A stretch of 15,113 nucleotides of DNA from an uncultured Alistipes sp. (GTDB lineage Bacteria > Bacteroidota > Bacteroidia > Bacteroidales > Rikenellaceae), in contig UQNV01000051.1 in assembly GCA_900542505.1 (NCBI GenBank), positions 1 through 15,113 of the forward strand, in the 5' to 3' direction. Shown here one piece after another: positions 6,712 through 12,860 of the stretch. A model generated the notes under the pieces. That model was not told the origin of the DNA, searched no databases, and saw only the letters and a program-made list of their open reading frames with translations. How positions within the stretch are numbered: the stretch's first letter is position 1; every line of letters begins with the position of its first letter. Made by a program: the position numbers and the translations under genes.

Positions 6712-6725
6712 AAATCCGCGGATTT
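6712..6725. promoter_or_regulatory. Perfect 14-base palindrome in the bcp promoter
   Basis: AAATCCGCGGATTT is completely self-complementary. It lies 41-54 bases before the bcp start codon and directly upstream of the TAATTTTG box, where a bound repressor would block polymerase or an activator could contact it. With no spacer and no U-run it is unlikely to be a terminator for the zinc-ribbon gene. Confidence 0.45.
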
Positions 6726-6754
6726 CCATGCATGTCGCCTCATTTTTTTGCGCC

Positions 6755-6973
6755 TCAATCCCACGAGTAGGTCACCTCCACCTGCTCGTTGAACTCTTCG
6801 GGCGAGGTGTTCAGCCGACGGCGGCAGGCCGGGCAGCGGATGGCCGTTTCGGTTTCGACGTAGCCTCCGTCGCCGCAGCCGACGCAGGCGGGCAGCATGC
6901 CGAAAAAGGGTTGTGTCGAGTGTTCGAACTGCGCGCCGCAATGTTTGCAGCGGATTTTGTAAGCTGTTCCCAT
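6755..6973 (-). CDS. Small zinc-ribbon protein (72 aa)
   Basis: The 72-residue product has three CxxC knuckles: CKHC (9-12), CVGC (30-33) and CPAC (47-50). The first reads IRCKHCGAQFEH, the usual opening of a zinc-ribbon, and the third reads IRCPACRRRL. One zinc is likely bound by two of the pairs, with the odd pair free for a second site or for oligomer contacts. The C-terminal 20 residues are acidic. No catalytic residues are visible, so a nucleic-acid or protein-binding adaptor role is a guess. The ATG at 6973 is the only good start. It lies 83 bases upstream of bcp on the same strand and about 105 bases behind the carbonic anhydrase gene. Confidence 0.8.
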   Translation of the reverse strand: MGTAYKIRCKHCGAQFEHSTQPFFGMLPACVGCGDGGYVETETAIRCPACRRRLNTSPEEFNEQVEVTYSWD

Positions 6974-7046
6974 GGTTGTTGTTTTTTACAGGTTCACGAT
7001 GCAAAGGAACAGCCTTTGGGTGACAACTTGTGACACAAAATCCGAT

Positions 7047-7071
7047 GCCTGCACTTTTTTTGTCCGCAGGC
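7047..7071 (-). terminator. Candidate terminator after the carbonic anhydrase gene
   Basis: On the minus strand GCCTGC and GCAGGC form a 6-base-pair GC-rich stem around a 13-base A-rich loop, beginning 8 bases after the stop codon. The downstream tail ATCGGATTTTG has only a short T-run, so termination strength is doubtful. Confidence 0.35.
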
Positions 7072-7078
7072 TTCGTCC

Positions 7079-7621
7079 CTACTGGATTGGCTGCAGCTCG
7101 CCGGTGGTTGAGTCCATGATGTACCCCTTGACCACCACGTCGCCGGGGACGAGCGGATGGTTGCGGACCAGGTCGACGGTCTCCAGTACGGCCGCCTCGG
7201 TGTCGTCGAAGCCGTGGAGCCAGGCGTCGAGGTCGATGCCGCAGTGCTTCATCAGCGTGATGTGCTGCTCGGAAATCCCCCGCTGCTTCATCAGGTGCTG
7301 CATCTCGGCGCTGTCCATTCCCTGCACGCCGCAGTTGGTGTGGCCGATAATCATCACCTCGTTGACGCCCAGCTCGTAGATGGCTACCAGCAGGCTGCGC
7401 ACCGTGCTGTCGAAGGGGTTGGTGATGGTGCCTCCGGCGTTCTTGATGATTTTCACGTCGCCGTTGCGCAGCCCGAGGGCCGCCGGGAGCAGTTCCACAA
7501 GCCGCGTGTCCATGCAGGTGACAATTGCGATGCGTTTGTTGGGGTATTTGTCCGTGATGAACCGTTCGTAGCCCTTTTCGGCCACGAAACGGCGGTTGTA
7601 GGCAAGAATCTCGTCAATCAT
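7079..7621 (-). CDS. Beta-class carbonic anhydrase
   Basis: The enzyme interconverts CO2 and bicarbonate in the cytoplasm. The 180-residue protein carries the zinc site of the beta class: Cys36 with the Asp38-Arg40 dyad in CMDTRL, and His94 and Cys97 in IIGHTNCGVQG. The connecting segment KIIKNAGGTITNPFDSTVRSLLVAIYELGVNEV is characteristic of the short beta-CA clade (about 160-195 residues), distinct from the longer Escherichia coli Can type, which has a CSDSR motif. The ATG at 7621 gives MIDEILAYNRRFVAEKGYERF, a normal start. It begins 15 bases after the WYL regulator stop codon, so the two genes form one transcript; bicarbonate supply for fumarate/succinate fermentation or fatty-acid synthesis is a plausible role in a gut anaerobe. 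Confidence 0.95.
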   Translation of the reverse strand: MIDEILAYNRRFVAEKGYERFITDKYPNKRIAIVTCMDTRLVELLPAALGLRNGDVKIIKNAGGTITNPFDSTVRSLLVAIYELGVNEVMIIGHTNCGVQGMDSAEMQHLMKQRGISEQHITLMKHCGIDLDAWLHGFDDTEAAVLETVDLVRNHPLVPGDVVVKGYIMDSTTGELQPIQ

Positions 7622-7636
7622 CTTTGTCGTATGTCT

Positions 7637-8533
7637 TTATTTCAGGTTTTCGGCAATGTATCTTCGTATGTGCTCCTCGAGTTCCGGAGTGTCGACGATG
7701 CGTATGTCGTCGAGCAGCCCCACCACGAAACGGCCTACGCCGGCATAGTTCGCCACTTCGGTGTCGAGCAGCCAGCGCCCCTCGCCGGCGGGCCGCAGGT
7801 CGCGCTCGGCGAGCGGATACTCCTCGCAGAGAAGGTTGTAGGCCAGCATCCCCAGCTCGAGCCGTACGCGGTGGCGCACCTCGCCGTGCATGCGGAAGGG
7901 GTCGATGAAGCCCTCGGTGTGGGCCTCGGCGTGCTGCCAGGGGGTATCGGTCGGCTCCACGGAACCGATGCGCGCCGTCTTGAAGAGCTTGCACCGTCCG
8001 TCTTCGGGGTCGTAGCACCACACCTGCACGTAGTTGGTCGTGAAGGCGAAGGGCTCTACCCTTCGGTCGCGGACGCCTCCTCCGTGGGCCGACTGGTAGC
8101 CGCGCAGCGTCACCTGCCGCCGCTCCTCGATGGCTTCGACCAGCCGGCGGATGTTGGGGGCGTTCTTGCCGCGTACGACCGTGTCGGCCAGCGTGCGGTT
8201 GTCGTAGACCGAGTAGAGCTTGCGCTTGAGGTTCTGCTTCAGCAGGTTCGTGTCGTCGATGTTCTCGATGGCGCTCTTCAGGATGACGGCCTCCTCCTCG
8301 GTGAAGTGGACCAGCTGCGAGATGTCGCGGAAATGGGGCGACGCCTTGTCGAGCCGGATGCAGTCGCCCGTCTTCTTGATGACGAATCCCGCCTCGCGGA
8401 AGGTGTCGATGTAGCGGTAGACGGTGCGGCGCGACATCTGGAGCCGTTCGGCCAGCTGGTCGACGTTGTAGGTGGTGTTGGCCGTGAGCAGTTTCATGAG
8501 GCGCAGCAGCCGTTCGAGCTTGGGTTGGTCCAT
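7637..8533 (-). CDS. HTH-WYL domain transcriptional regulator
   Basis: The 298-residue protein begins with a winged helix-turn-helix of DeoR/HTH_11 type (residues 5-62; LAERLQMSRRTVYRYIDTFREAGF is the recognition segment). A helical linker follows to about residue 120, then a WYL domain (about 125-275) with RRVEPFAFTTNYVQVWCYDPEDG and KLFKTARIGSVEP. WYL domains sense small ligands or nucleic acid. The name-giving Trp-Tyr-Leu triplet is not conserved here (VQVWC at that place), as in many Bacteroidetes members. I take the ATG at 8533, because the longer frame starting at 8575 begins inside a terminator hairpin upstream of a good -7 box. It is co-directional with and 15 bases from the carbonic anhydrase gene, its likely operon partner and possible target. 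Confidence 0.88.
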   Translation of the reverse strand: MDQPKLERLLRLMKLLTANTTYNVDQLAERLQMSRRTVYRYIDTFREAGFVIKKTGDCIRLDKASPHFRDISQLVHFTEEEAVILKSAIENIDDTNLLKQNLKRKLYSVYDNRTLADTVVRGKNAPNIRRLVEAIEERRQVTLRGYQSAHGGGVRDRRVEPFAFTTNYVQVWCYDPEDGRCKLFKTARIGSVEPTDTPWQHAEAHTEGFIDPFRMHGEVRHRVRLELGMLAYNLLCEEYPLAERDLRPAGEGRWLLDTEVANYAGVGRFVVGLLDDIRIVDTPELEEHIRRYIAENLK

Positions 8534-8550
8534 GCCGGGGTGATTTTTTG

Positions 8551-8558
8551 CAAAGATA
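8551..8558 (-). promoter_or_regulatory. -7 box of the WYL regulator/carbonic anhydrase promoter
   Basis: The minus strand reads TATCTTTG, an exact TAnnTTTG, 18 bases before the ATG at 8533 and directly after the upstream gene's terminator. The predicted leader is only about 12 bases. No clear TTG is seen upstream; the -33 area falls within the terminator stem. Confidence 0.55.
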
Positions 8559-8565
8559 CGAAAAA

Positions 8566-8588
8566 GCCGTGACATCTCATGTCACGGC
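8566..8588 (-). terminator. Intrinsic terminator of the STM3941-type gene
   Basis: GCCGTGACAT and ATGTCACGGC form a perfect 10-base-pair stem with a 3-base loop. In the minus-strand transcript it is followed at once by UUUUUCG. It starts 40 bases after the stop codon at 8629 and is a textbook Rho-independent terminator. The promoter of the next gene begins 8 bases further on. Confidence 0.85.
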
Positions 8589-8628
8589 CATGTTTTGTCT
8601 CTGCCGGCGGACGACGGTCGGCGCAGGT

Positions 8629-9186
8629 CTATTTCTGCCGAGCCTCTCCCCTCGCTGCGAGGTACTCTTCGAGCACGTGTTCCAGCTGTCCGGGTCCCGC
8701 ATCAAGCAGGCGGTCGTTGATAGCATACGGCGTGTCGCAGATGCGCAGCGATAGTGCGATGTTGGCCTTCTCCAGCATTCCGGAGCTGTCGTATCGCTGT
8801 GTGAAATCGCGGACATGGATGGCGAGGAGTTCATTCCCGGCAATCCGTTCCCGGCTGAACCCCTCAATCGACTTCCAGGGAAAGAAATGACCCTTTGCCG
8901 GTTTGAAAATCGTGTTGACCCGGAGTCCTTCGGGCGATACGACCACCAGCGGGCAGCGCCTGCGGAGTAGAAGCAGAATCAACAGCCCGACGAAGCAGGT
9001 ACCGAAAAAGAGGATTGACAGCCACCCTACGGCTGGGATGACGTAACGGACAGTCCACGACGGGTCACCCTGGGCATGGAGAATCATCCACGCCCCCGCG
9101 CCGACAAAGGCGGCGCTTCCTGCCAGCAGGGGCAGGATTTTGCGGAGACTGAGGTGGAAAGGGCGGGTTTCGAGTTTCGGATTCAC
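8629..9186 (-). CDS. STM3941-type two-helix membrane protein (185 aa)
   Basis: From a GTG start at 9186 the protein reads MNPKLETRPFHLSLRKILPLL. Two transmembrane helices are predicted at about 16-36 and 51-75, and a cytoplasmic C-terminal domain follows: LVVVSPEGLRVNTIFKPAKGHFFPWKSIEGFSRERIAGNELLAIHVRD (about 80-130). The layout and the phrases LLAGSAAFVGAGAWMI and FFPWKSIEGF agree with my memory of the STM3941 family, a PH-like membrane protein group of unknown function common in Bacteroidetes. No ATG fits between the TATCTTTG box at 9209-9216 and the body of the protein, which is why I prefer GTG. An ATG at 9252 is possible but would lie between the dnaA terminator and that promoter box. 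It has its own terminator. Confidence 0.75.
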   Translation of the reverse strand: MNPKLETRPFHLSLRKILPLLAGSAAFVGAGAWMILHAQGDPSWTVRYVIPAVGWLSILFFGTCFVGLLILLLLRRRCPLVVVSPEGLRVNTIFKPAKGHFFPWKSIEGFSRERIAGNELLAIHVRDFTQRYDSSGMLEKANIALSLRICDTPYAINDRLLDAGPGQLEHVLEEYLAARGEARQK

Positions 9187-9208
9187 GGCGTATGGAGTTA
9201 GGTATGTA

Positions 9209-9216
9209 CAAAGATA
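9209..9216 (-). promoter_or_regulatory. -7 box of the STM3941-type gene promoter
   Basis: TATCTTTG on the minus strand, 22 bases before the GTG at 9186, is identical in sequence to the box before the WYL gene. No TTG lies at the expected distance upstream. Its presence supports the GTG start over the upstream ATG at 9252. Confidence 0.5.
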
Positions 9217-9258
9217 TAAAAAAACGCGATGTGGGGCTTTGCGCCTTTTCATGTAAAA

Positions 9259-9289
9259 ACCGAAGGGAGAATCGCATTCTCCCTTCGGT
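9259..9289 (-). terminator. dnaA: Intrinsic terminator of dnaA
   Basis: A perfect 14-base-pair stem (9259-9272 with 9276-9289) closes a 3-base loop. In the minus-strand RNA it ends ...CCUUCGGUUUUUACAU, giving a U-run. It is 88 bases past the dnaA stop, so dnaA has an unusually long, purine-rich 3' untranslated region. Confidence 0.85.
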
Positions 9290-9325
9290 CTCTCTTTCGT
9301 TTCTGCCTTCCGGCTCGCTTCTTGT

Positions 9326-9362
9326 TCCTTCTTTTGCCGCCTCGCTCCTTCTTTCGCCGCCT
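9326..9362. repeat. Two-copy 20-base tandem repeat in the dnaA 3' untranslated region
   Basis: The 17-base unit TCCTTCTTTTGCCGCCT (9326-9342) recurs with one change at 9346-9362, a period of 20 bases. The whole stretch 9290-9377 is strongly pyrimidine-rich on the plus strand, hence purine-rich in the dnaA transcript. Confidence 0.6.
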
Positions 9363-9377
9363 TCCGCGGCTCCCGGC

Positions 9378-10790
9378 CTACTGGGCCAGCACCAGCTTCT
9401 CGATTTCCTCGACCTGGCGGCGGAAACTCTTGTCCGTCTCCATGAGGTTCGACACCGCCTTGCACGAGTGGAGCACCGTGGCGTGGTTACGGCCGCCGAT
9501 TGCCGAGCCGATGGTCGTCAGCGGGGCCTTGGTGTGCTGCTTCGAGAGGTACATGGCAATCTGCCGCGCCTGGGCGATTTCGCGCGTCCGCTCCGTGGAG
9601 TTGAAGCGCTCGAAGTCGAGGTTCAGGTACTTGCAGACCACCTCGATGATGTGCTCGATGGTCACCTCCTTCTGGTAGAGCTTCACGTAGGCCTTCAGAA
9701 TCTCCTTGGCCAGCGCCACGGTCATCTTGCGCCCCAGGAAGGTGGTGTTGGCCGCAAGCGACGAGAGCGCACCCTCGATTTCGCGGACATTGGCCGAGAT
9801 GTTGTCGGCCAGGTAGGCAATCACCTCTTCCGAGACCTCCGTGCCGAGCTTCTGGGCCTTGGCGCGGATGATTTTCACCTTCGTCTCGCGGTCGGGCGTA
9901 TCGATTTGGGCCGAAAGTCCCCACTTGAAGCGGGTCAGCAGCCGCTGCTCGATGTCCTTCAGCTCGACGGGCGGCTTGTCCGACGTGAGGACCAGCTGCT
10001 TGCCTGCCAGCTGCAGGTGGTTGAAGATGTTGAAGAAGGCATTCTGCGTGCCGGCCTTTCCCGTCAGCTCCTGGATGTCGTCGATGAGCAGCACGTCTAT
10101 CATCTGGTAGAAGTGGATGAAATCGGGGATTTCACCGTTCTTGTAGGCCGTCTGGAACTGGGCCTGGAACTTGTTCATCGAGACGTAGAGCACCTGCAGT
10201 TCGGGGTGGCGCTGGCGCACCTCGTGGCCGATGGCCTGTACGATGTGGGTCTTGCCCAGTCCCGAGTTGCCGTAGATGTAGAGCGGGTTGAAGGGGTTGT
10301 TGCCCGGGTTGAGCGCCACGGACATGCCGGCCGAGCGCGCCAGGCGGTTGCATTCGCCCTCGATGAAGGTCGAAAAGGTGAGCGCCGGGCTGAGCTGCGG
10401 GTCGATGATTATCTTCTTGAGTCCCGGAATTACGAAGGGATTCTTTATATTTGCGGTGTCGGTCTGCGTGCTGAAGCGTGAAATGGCGGTCGTGTCGGCT
10501 TCGTGGGGAAGCGGCATCGAGGGCTTGTTGGATTTCGGCACGGCGTAGTGCAGACGGGTCTGCTGCCCGTAGAACTGCGAGATGATGGGACGCAGGAAGG
10601 GGATGTAGTTCTTCTCAATCTGGTCCACGTAGCTCGCATTGGGTACGCGCAGCCGCAACGTCGTTCCGTCGAACTCGAGCGGGACGATGGGCAGGAACCA
10701 CTTGACAAACTCCTCCTCGGTAGTCTGCTTTTTGATGCGGTCAAGACAATTCTGCCATATATCGCTATATGCCTGCGCGTTGTTTAACAT
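9378..10790 (-). CDS. dnaA: Chromosomal replication initiator DnaA
   Basis: DnaA binds DnaA boxes, assembles on the origin and opens it for DnaB loading. The 470-residue protein has domain I (1-85, DIWQNCLDRIKKQTTEEEFVKWFLPI), a linker, the AAA+ domain with Walker A GNSGLGKT (174-181), Walker B DVLLIDDIQ (232-240), sensor I LTSD (268-271) and the sensor II helix NVREIEGAL (334-342), and domain IV with the DNA-binding signature IGGRNHATVLHSCKAV (431-446). I chose the ATG at 10790 (MLNNAQAYSDIW), as in homologues; the in-frame ATG at 10868 would add 26 residues read from the AT-rich promoter area. A DnaA-box-like site lies 37-45 bases upstream. It diverges from the phosphohexomutase gene and has its own terminator. 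Confidence 0.98.
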   Translation of the reverse strand: MLNNAQAYSDIWQNCLDRIKKQTTEEEFVKWFLPIVPLEFDGTTLRLRVPNASYVDQIEKNYIPFLRPIISQFYGQQTRLHYAVPKSNKPSMPLPHEADTTAISRFSTQTDTANIKNPFVIPGLKKIIIDPQLSPALTFSTFIEGECNRLARSAGMSVALNPGNNPFNPLYIYGNSGLGKTHIVQAIGHEVRQRHPELQVLYVSMNKFQAQFQTAYKNGEIPDFIHFYQMIDVLLIDDIQELTGKAGTQNAFFNIFNHLQLAGKQLVLTSDKPPVELKDIEQRLLTRFKWGLSAQIDTPDRETKVKIIRAKAQKLGTEVSEEVIAYLADNISANVREIEGALSSLAANTTFLGRKMTVALAKEILKAYVKLYQKEVTIEHIIEVVCKYLNLDFERFNSTERTREIAQARQIAMYLSKQHTKAPLTTIGSAIGGRNHATVLHSCKAVSNLMETDKSFRRQVEEIEKLVLAQ

Positions 10791-10826
10791 GGTACGGGTT
10801 TGTATCGCTTTTTGACGAGACAAAGT

Positions 10827-10835
10827 TGTGAATAA
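10827..10835 (-). promoter_or_regulatory. DnaA box upstream of dnaA
   Basis: The minus strand reads TTATTCACA, fitting TTATNCACA. It is 37-45 bases before the dnaA ATG and touches a -7-like CAACTTTG (10828-10821, one mismatch to TAnnTTTG). This is the usual layout for autorepression. It is the only box fitting the consensus that I found in the divergent region. Confidence 0.55.
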
Positions 10836-10910
10836 TTTTTTAAAAAGATTTCCGAAATTCGGTTGCATATTTCCTTTTTTTATATATGAGAAAAATACCC
10901 TTCGGCAGGT

Positions 10911-10922
10911 GTTAATTTTAAC
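10911..10922. promoter_or_regulatory. GTTAA-N2-TTAAC inverted repeat before the phosphohexomutase promoter
   Basis: GTTAATTTTAAC has 5-base complementary arms around two bases and ends 9 bases before the -33 box of the plus-strand promoter. It could be an activator or repressor site, or chance in an AT-rich gap. Confidence 0.3.
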
Positions 10923-10930
10923 TCGCTGAT

Positions 10931-10962
10931 ATTGAATTGTCGAATTATTTTTCCTATATTTG
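10931..10962 (+). promoter_or_regulatory. Promoter of the phosphohexomutase gene
   Basis: ATTG (10931-10934) is followed after 20 bases by TATATTTG (10955-10962), a full match to the Bacteroidetes promoter pattern. The predicted start is near 10968, giving a leader of about 53 bases that is A-rich just before the ATG at 11021. Confidence 0.7.
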
Positions 10963-11020
10963 CGTATAAATTTTTTGGAGGTTCCGCAGACTGAACTATA
11001 AATAAAACAGATAAAAACCT

Positions 11021-12763
11021 ATGGCAAACGAACTGGAACAGATGGTACTGCGCAAGGCGCAGTCGTGGCTCGACGGTCATTATGACGAAGAGACCAAAAA
11101 GCAGGTCAAGTACCTGATGGAGAACGATATGAAAGAACTTGTGGAGAGCTTCTACAAGGACCTGGAATTCGGTACGGGCGGTCTGCGCGGCATTATGGGC
11201 GTGGGCTCGAACCGCATGAATGTCTACACGGTGGGTGCCGCCACGCAGGGCCTGGCCAACTACCTGAAGAAGAATTTCGCGGGCGAGCAGATTCGCGTGG
11301 CCGTGGGCCACGACAGCCGCAACAATTCGCGCATGTTCGCCGAGCGTGTGGCCGACATCTTCGCCTCGAACGGCTTCACCGTATTCCTCTTCGACGCACT
11401 GCGTCCGACGCCCGAGCTGAGCTTCGCCATCCGCGAGCTGAAATGCCATTCGGGCGTGGTCGTGACGGCGTCGCACAACCCCAAGGAGTACAACGGTTAC
11501 AAGGCCTACTGGACCGACGGCGCGCAGGTGACGCCTCCGCATGACAAGAACATCATCGATGAGGTTGCCAAGATTACCGACATCGACATGATTCTGACGG
11601 GTGCCCATCCCGAGAACATCACTATTCTGGGTGAGGAGTTCGACGAAATCTATCTTAATAAGGTGCATGAGCTCTCGCTCTCGCCCGAGTGCATCGAGCG
11701 TCATCGCGACATGAAGATTATCTATACGCCGCTCCACGGTTCGGGCGTGCGTCTGGTTCCCGCCTCGTTGCGCAAGTTCGGTTTCACGAACGTGAAGCTC
11801 GTGCCCGAGCAGGCTGTTGTCGACGGCAACTTCCCGACGGTCGAATCGCCCAATCCCGAGGAGCGCAAGACGATGTCGATGGCCATCGACCTGGCTGCCA
11901 AGGAGGGTGCCGACCTGGTGCTGGCTACCGACCCCGACTCGGACCGCATCGGCGTGGCGCTGCGCAACAAGAAGGGCGAATACGTGCTGCTGAACGGCAA
12001 CCAGACGCTTGTGCTGCTGCTCAGCTACCAGCTCACGCGCTGGGCCGAACTGGGCAAGCTCGACGGCAAGCAGTATGTGGTGAAGACCATCGTGACGTCG
12101 CAGATGGCCAACGCCGTGGCCGACTTCTTCAAGGTGAAGTGCTACGACTGCCTCACGGGCTTCAAGTACATCGCCAAGATTATCCGCGAGAACGAGGGCA
12201 AGACGCAGTATATCGGCGGCGGCGAGGAGTCGTTCGGTTATCTGGCCGGAGACTACGTACGCGACAAGGATGCCGTTTCGGCCTGCTCGCTGGCAGCCGA
12301 GGCCGCTGCTTGGGCCATGGATACGATGGGGCTGACGCTCTTCGAGTGGCTGCAGCAGCTCTATGTGAAGTACGGATTCTACCGCGAGGGACTCGTGTCG
12401 GTTGTCCGCAAGGGCAAGGAGGGTGCCGAACTGATTCAGAAGATGATGGTCGACTTCCGCGAAAACCCGCCCAAGACGATTCTCGGTTCGCCCGTAGTGC
12501 GCATCAACGACTTCAAGTCGCTTGAGACGCTCGACGTGAAGAGCGGCGTGAAGAGCCCCATCGAGCAGGACAGCAGCAACGTGCTGCAGTGGTTCACCGA
12601 GGACGGCACCATCGTTTCGGTACGTCCTTCGGGTACGGAGCCCAAAATCAAGTTCTACTTCGGGGTGAAGGCTCCGCTGCACTCGGTCGAGGAGTACGAC
12701 GCGGTGCTCGCCGAGCTCGATGCCAAAATCGAGGGCATCAAGAAGGGCCTCAAGCTGGAGTAA
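11021..12763 (+). CDS. Phosphoglucomutase/phosphomannomutase family (phospho-sugar mutase)
   Basis: This alpha-D-phosphohexomutase interconverts hexose 1- and 6-phosphates through a phosphoserine. The 580-residue protein is full length for the PGM2/PgcA-like branch. The motifs are FGTGGLRG (50-57), the phosphoserine loop TASHNP with Ser151, the magnesium loop DPDSDR (304-309), the sugar-specificity loop GEESFG (401-406) and the phosphate-binding RPSGTEPKIK (535-544). It feeds glucose 1-phosphate into glycogen and envelope polysaccharide synthesis, or mannose 1-phosphate if it also accepts mannose; the sequence alone does not decide. The ATG at 11021 follows an A-rich leader. The gene is monocistronic, with a strong promoter and a shared terminator with the convergent gene. 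An 8-base G run follows the stop codon (12767-12774). Confidence 0.94.
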   Translation: MANELEQMVLRKAQSWLDGHYDEETKKQVKYLMENDMKELVESFYKDLEFGTGGLRGIMGVGSNRMNVYTVGAATQGLANYLKKNFAGEQIRVAVGHDSRNNSRMFAERVADIFASNGFTVFLFDALRPTPELSFAIRELKCHSGVVVTASHNPKEYNGYKAYWTDGAQVTPPHDKNIIDEVAKITDIDMILTGAHPENITILGEEFDEIYLNKVHELSLSPECIERHRDMKIIYTPLHGSGVRLVPASLRKFGFTNVKLVPEQAVVDGNFPTVESPNPEERKTMSMAIDLAAKEGADLVLATDPDSDRIGVALRNKKGEYVLLNGNQTLVLLLSYQLTRWAELGKLDGKQYVVKTIVTSQMANAVADFFKVKCYDCLTGFKYIAKIIRENEGKTQYIGGGEESFGYLAGDYVRDKDAVSACSLAAEAAAWAMDTMGLTLFEWLQQLYVKYGFYREGLVSVVRKGKEGAELIQKMMVDFRENPPKTILGSPVVRINDFKSLETLDVKSGVKSPIEQDSSNVLQWFTEDGTIVSVRPSGTEPKIKFYFGVKAPLHSVEEYDAVLAELDAKIEGIKKGLKLE

Positions 12764-12794
12764 TCCGGGGGGGGCACCCTTCCGAACATCCGAA

Positions 12795-12829
12795 AACAGG
12801 GGGCTGACCGTTGCGGTCGGCCCCCTGTT
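12795..12829. terminator. Bidirectional terminator between convergent genes
   Basis: Arms 12795-12810 and 12814-12829 pair over 16 positions with one T/G wobble (12805/12819) and a TTG loop, with a very GC-rich core. The plus side ends TGTTGTTTC and the minus side TGTTTTCGG, so both transcripts end in U-rich tails. It serves the phosphohexomutase (ends 12763) and the minus-strand fusion gene (ends 12861). Confidence 0.85.
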
Positions 12830-12860
12830 GTTTCAGCGGCGGAAGCTCTGCACGGAGCGG

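Noticed and set aside
7028..7038. TTGTG-N-CACAA inverted repeat resembling half of a CRP/FNR site
   Set aside because: The spacing does not fit a CRP or FNR site, and at 11 bases it could easily occur by chance.
8534..8575. Longer WYL regulator starting at 8575
   Set aside because: That ATG lies within a terminator hairpin and upstream of the TATCTTTG promoter box, so the start at 8533 is the consistent one.
10791..10868. 26-residue N-terminal extension of DnaA
   Set aside because: It would be encoded by the AT-rich promoter region including the DnaA box; homologues start at the ATG at 10790.
10880..12682. 600-residue minus-strand ORF opposite the phosphohexomutase
   Set aside because: It is the shadow of an intact, motif-complete enzyme, with the same His/Val/Leu-rich antisense character.
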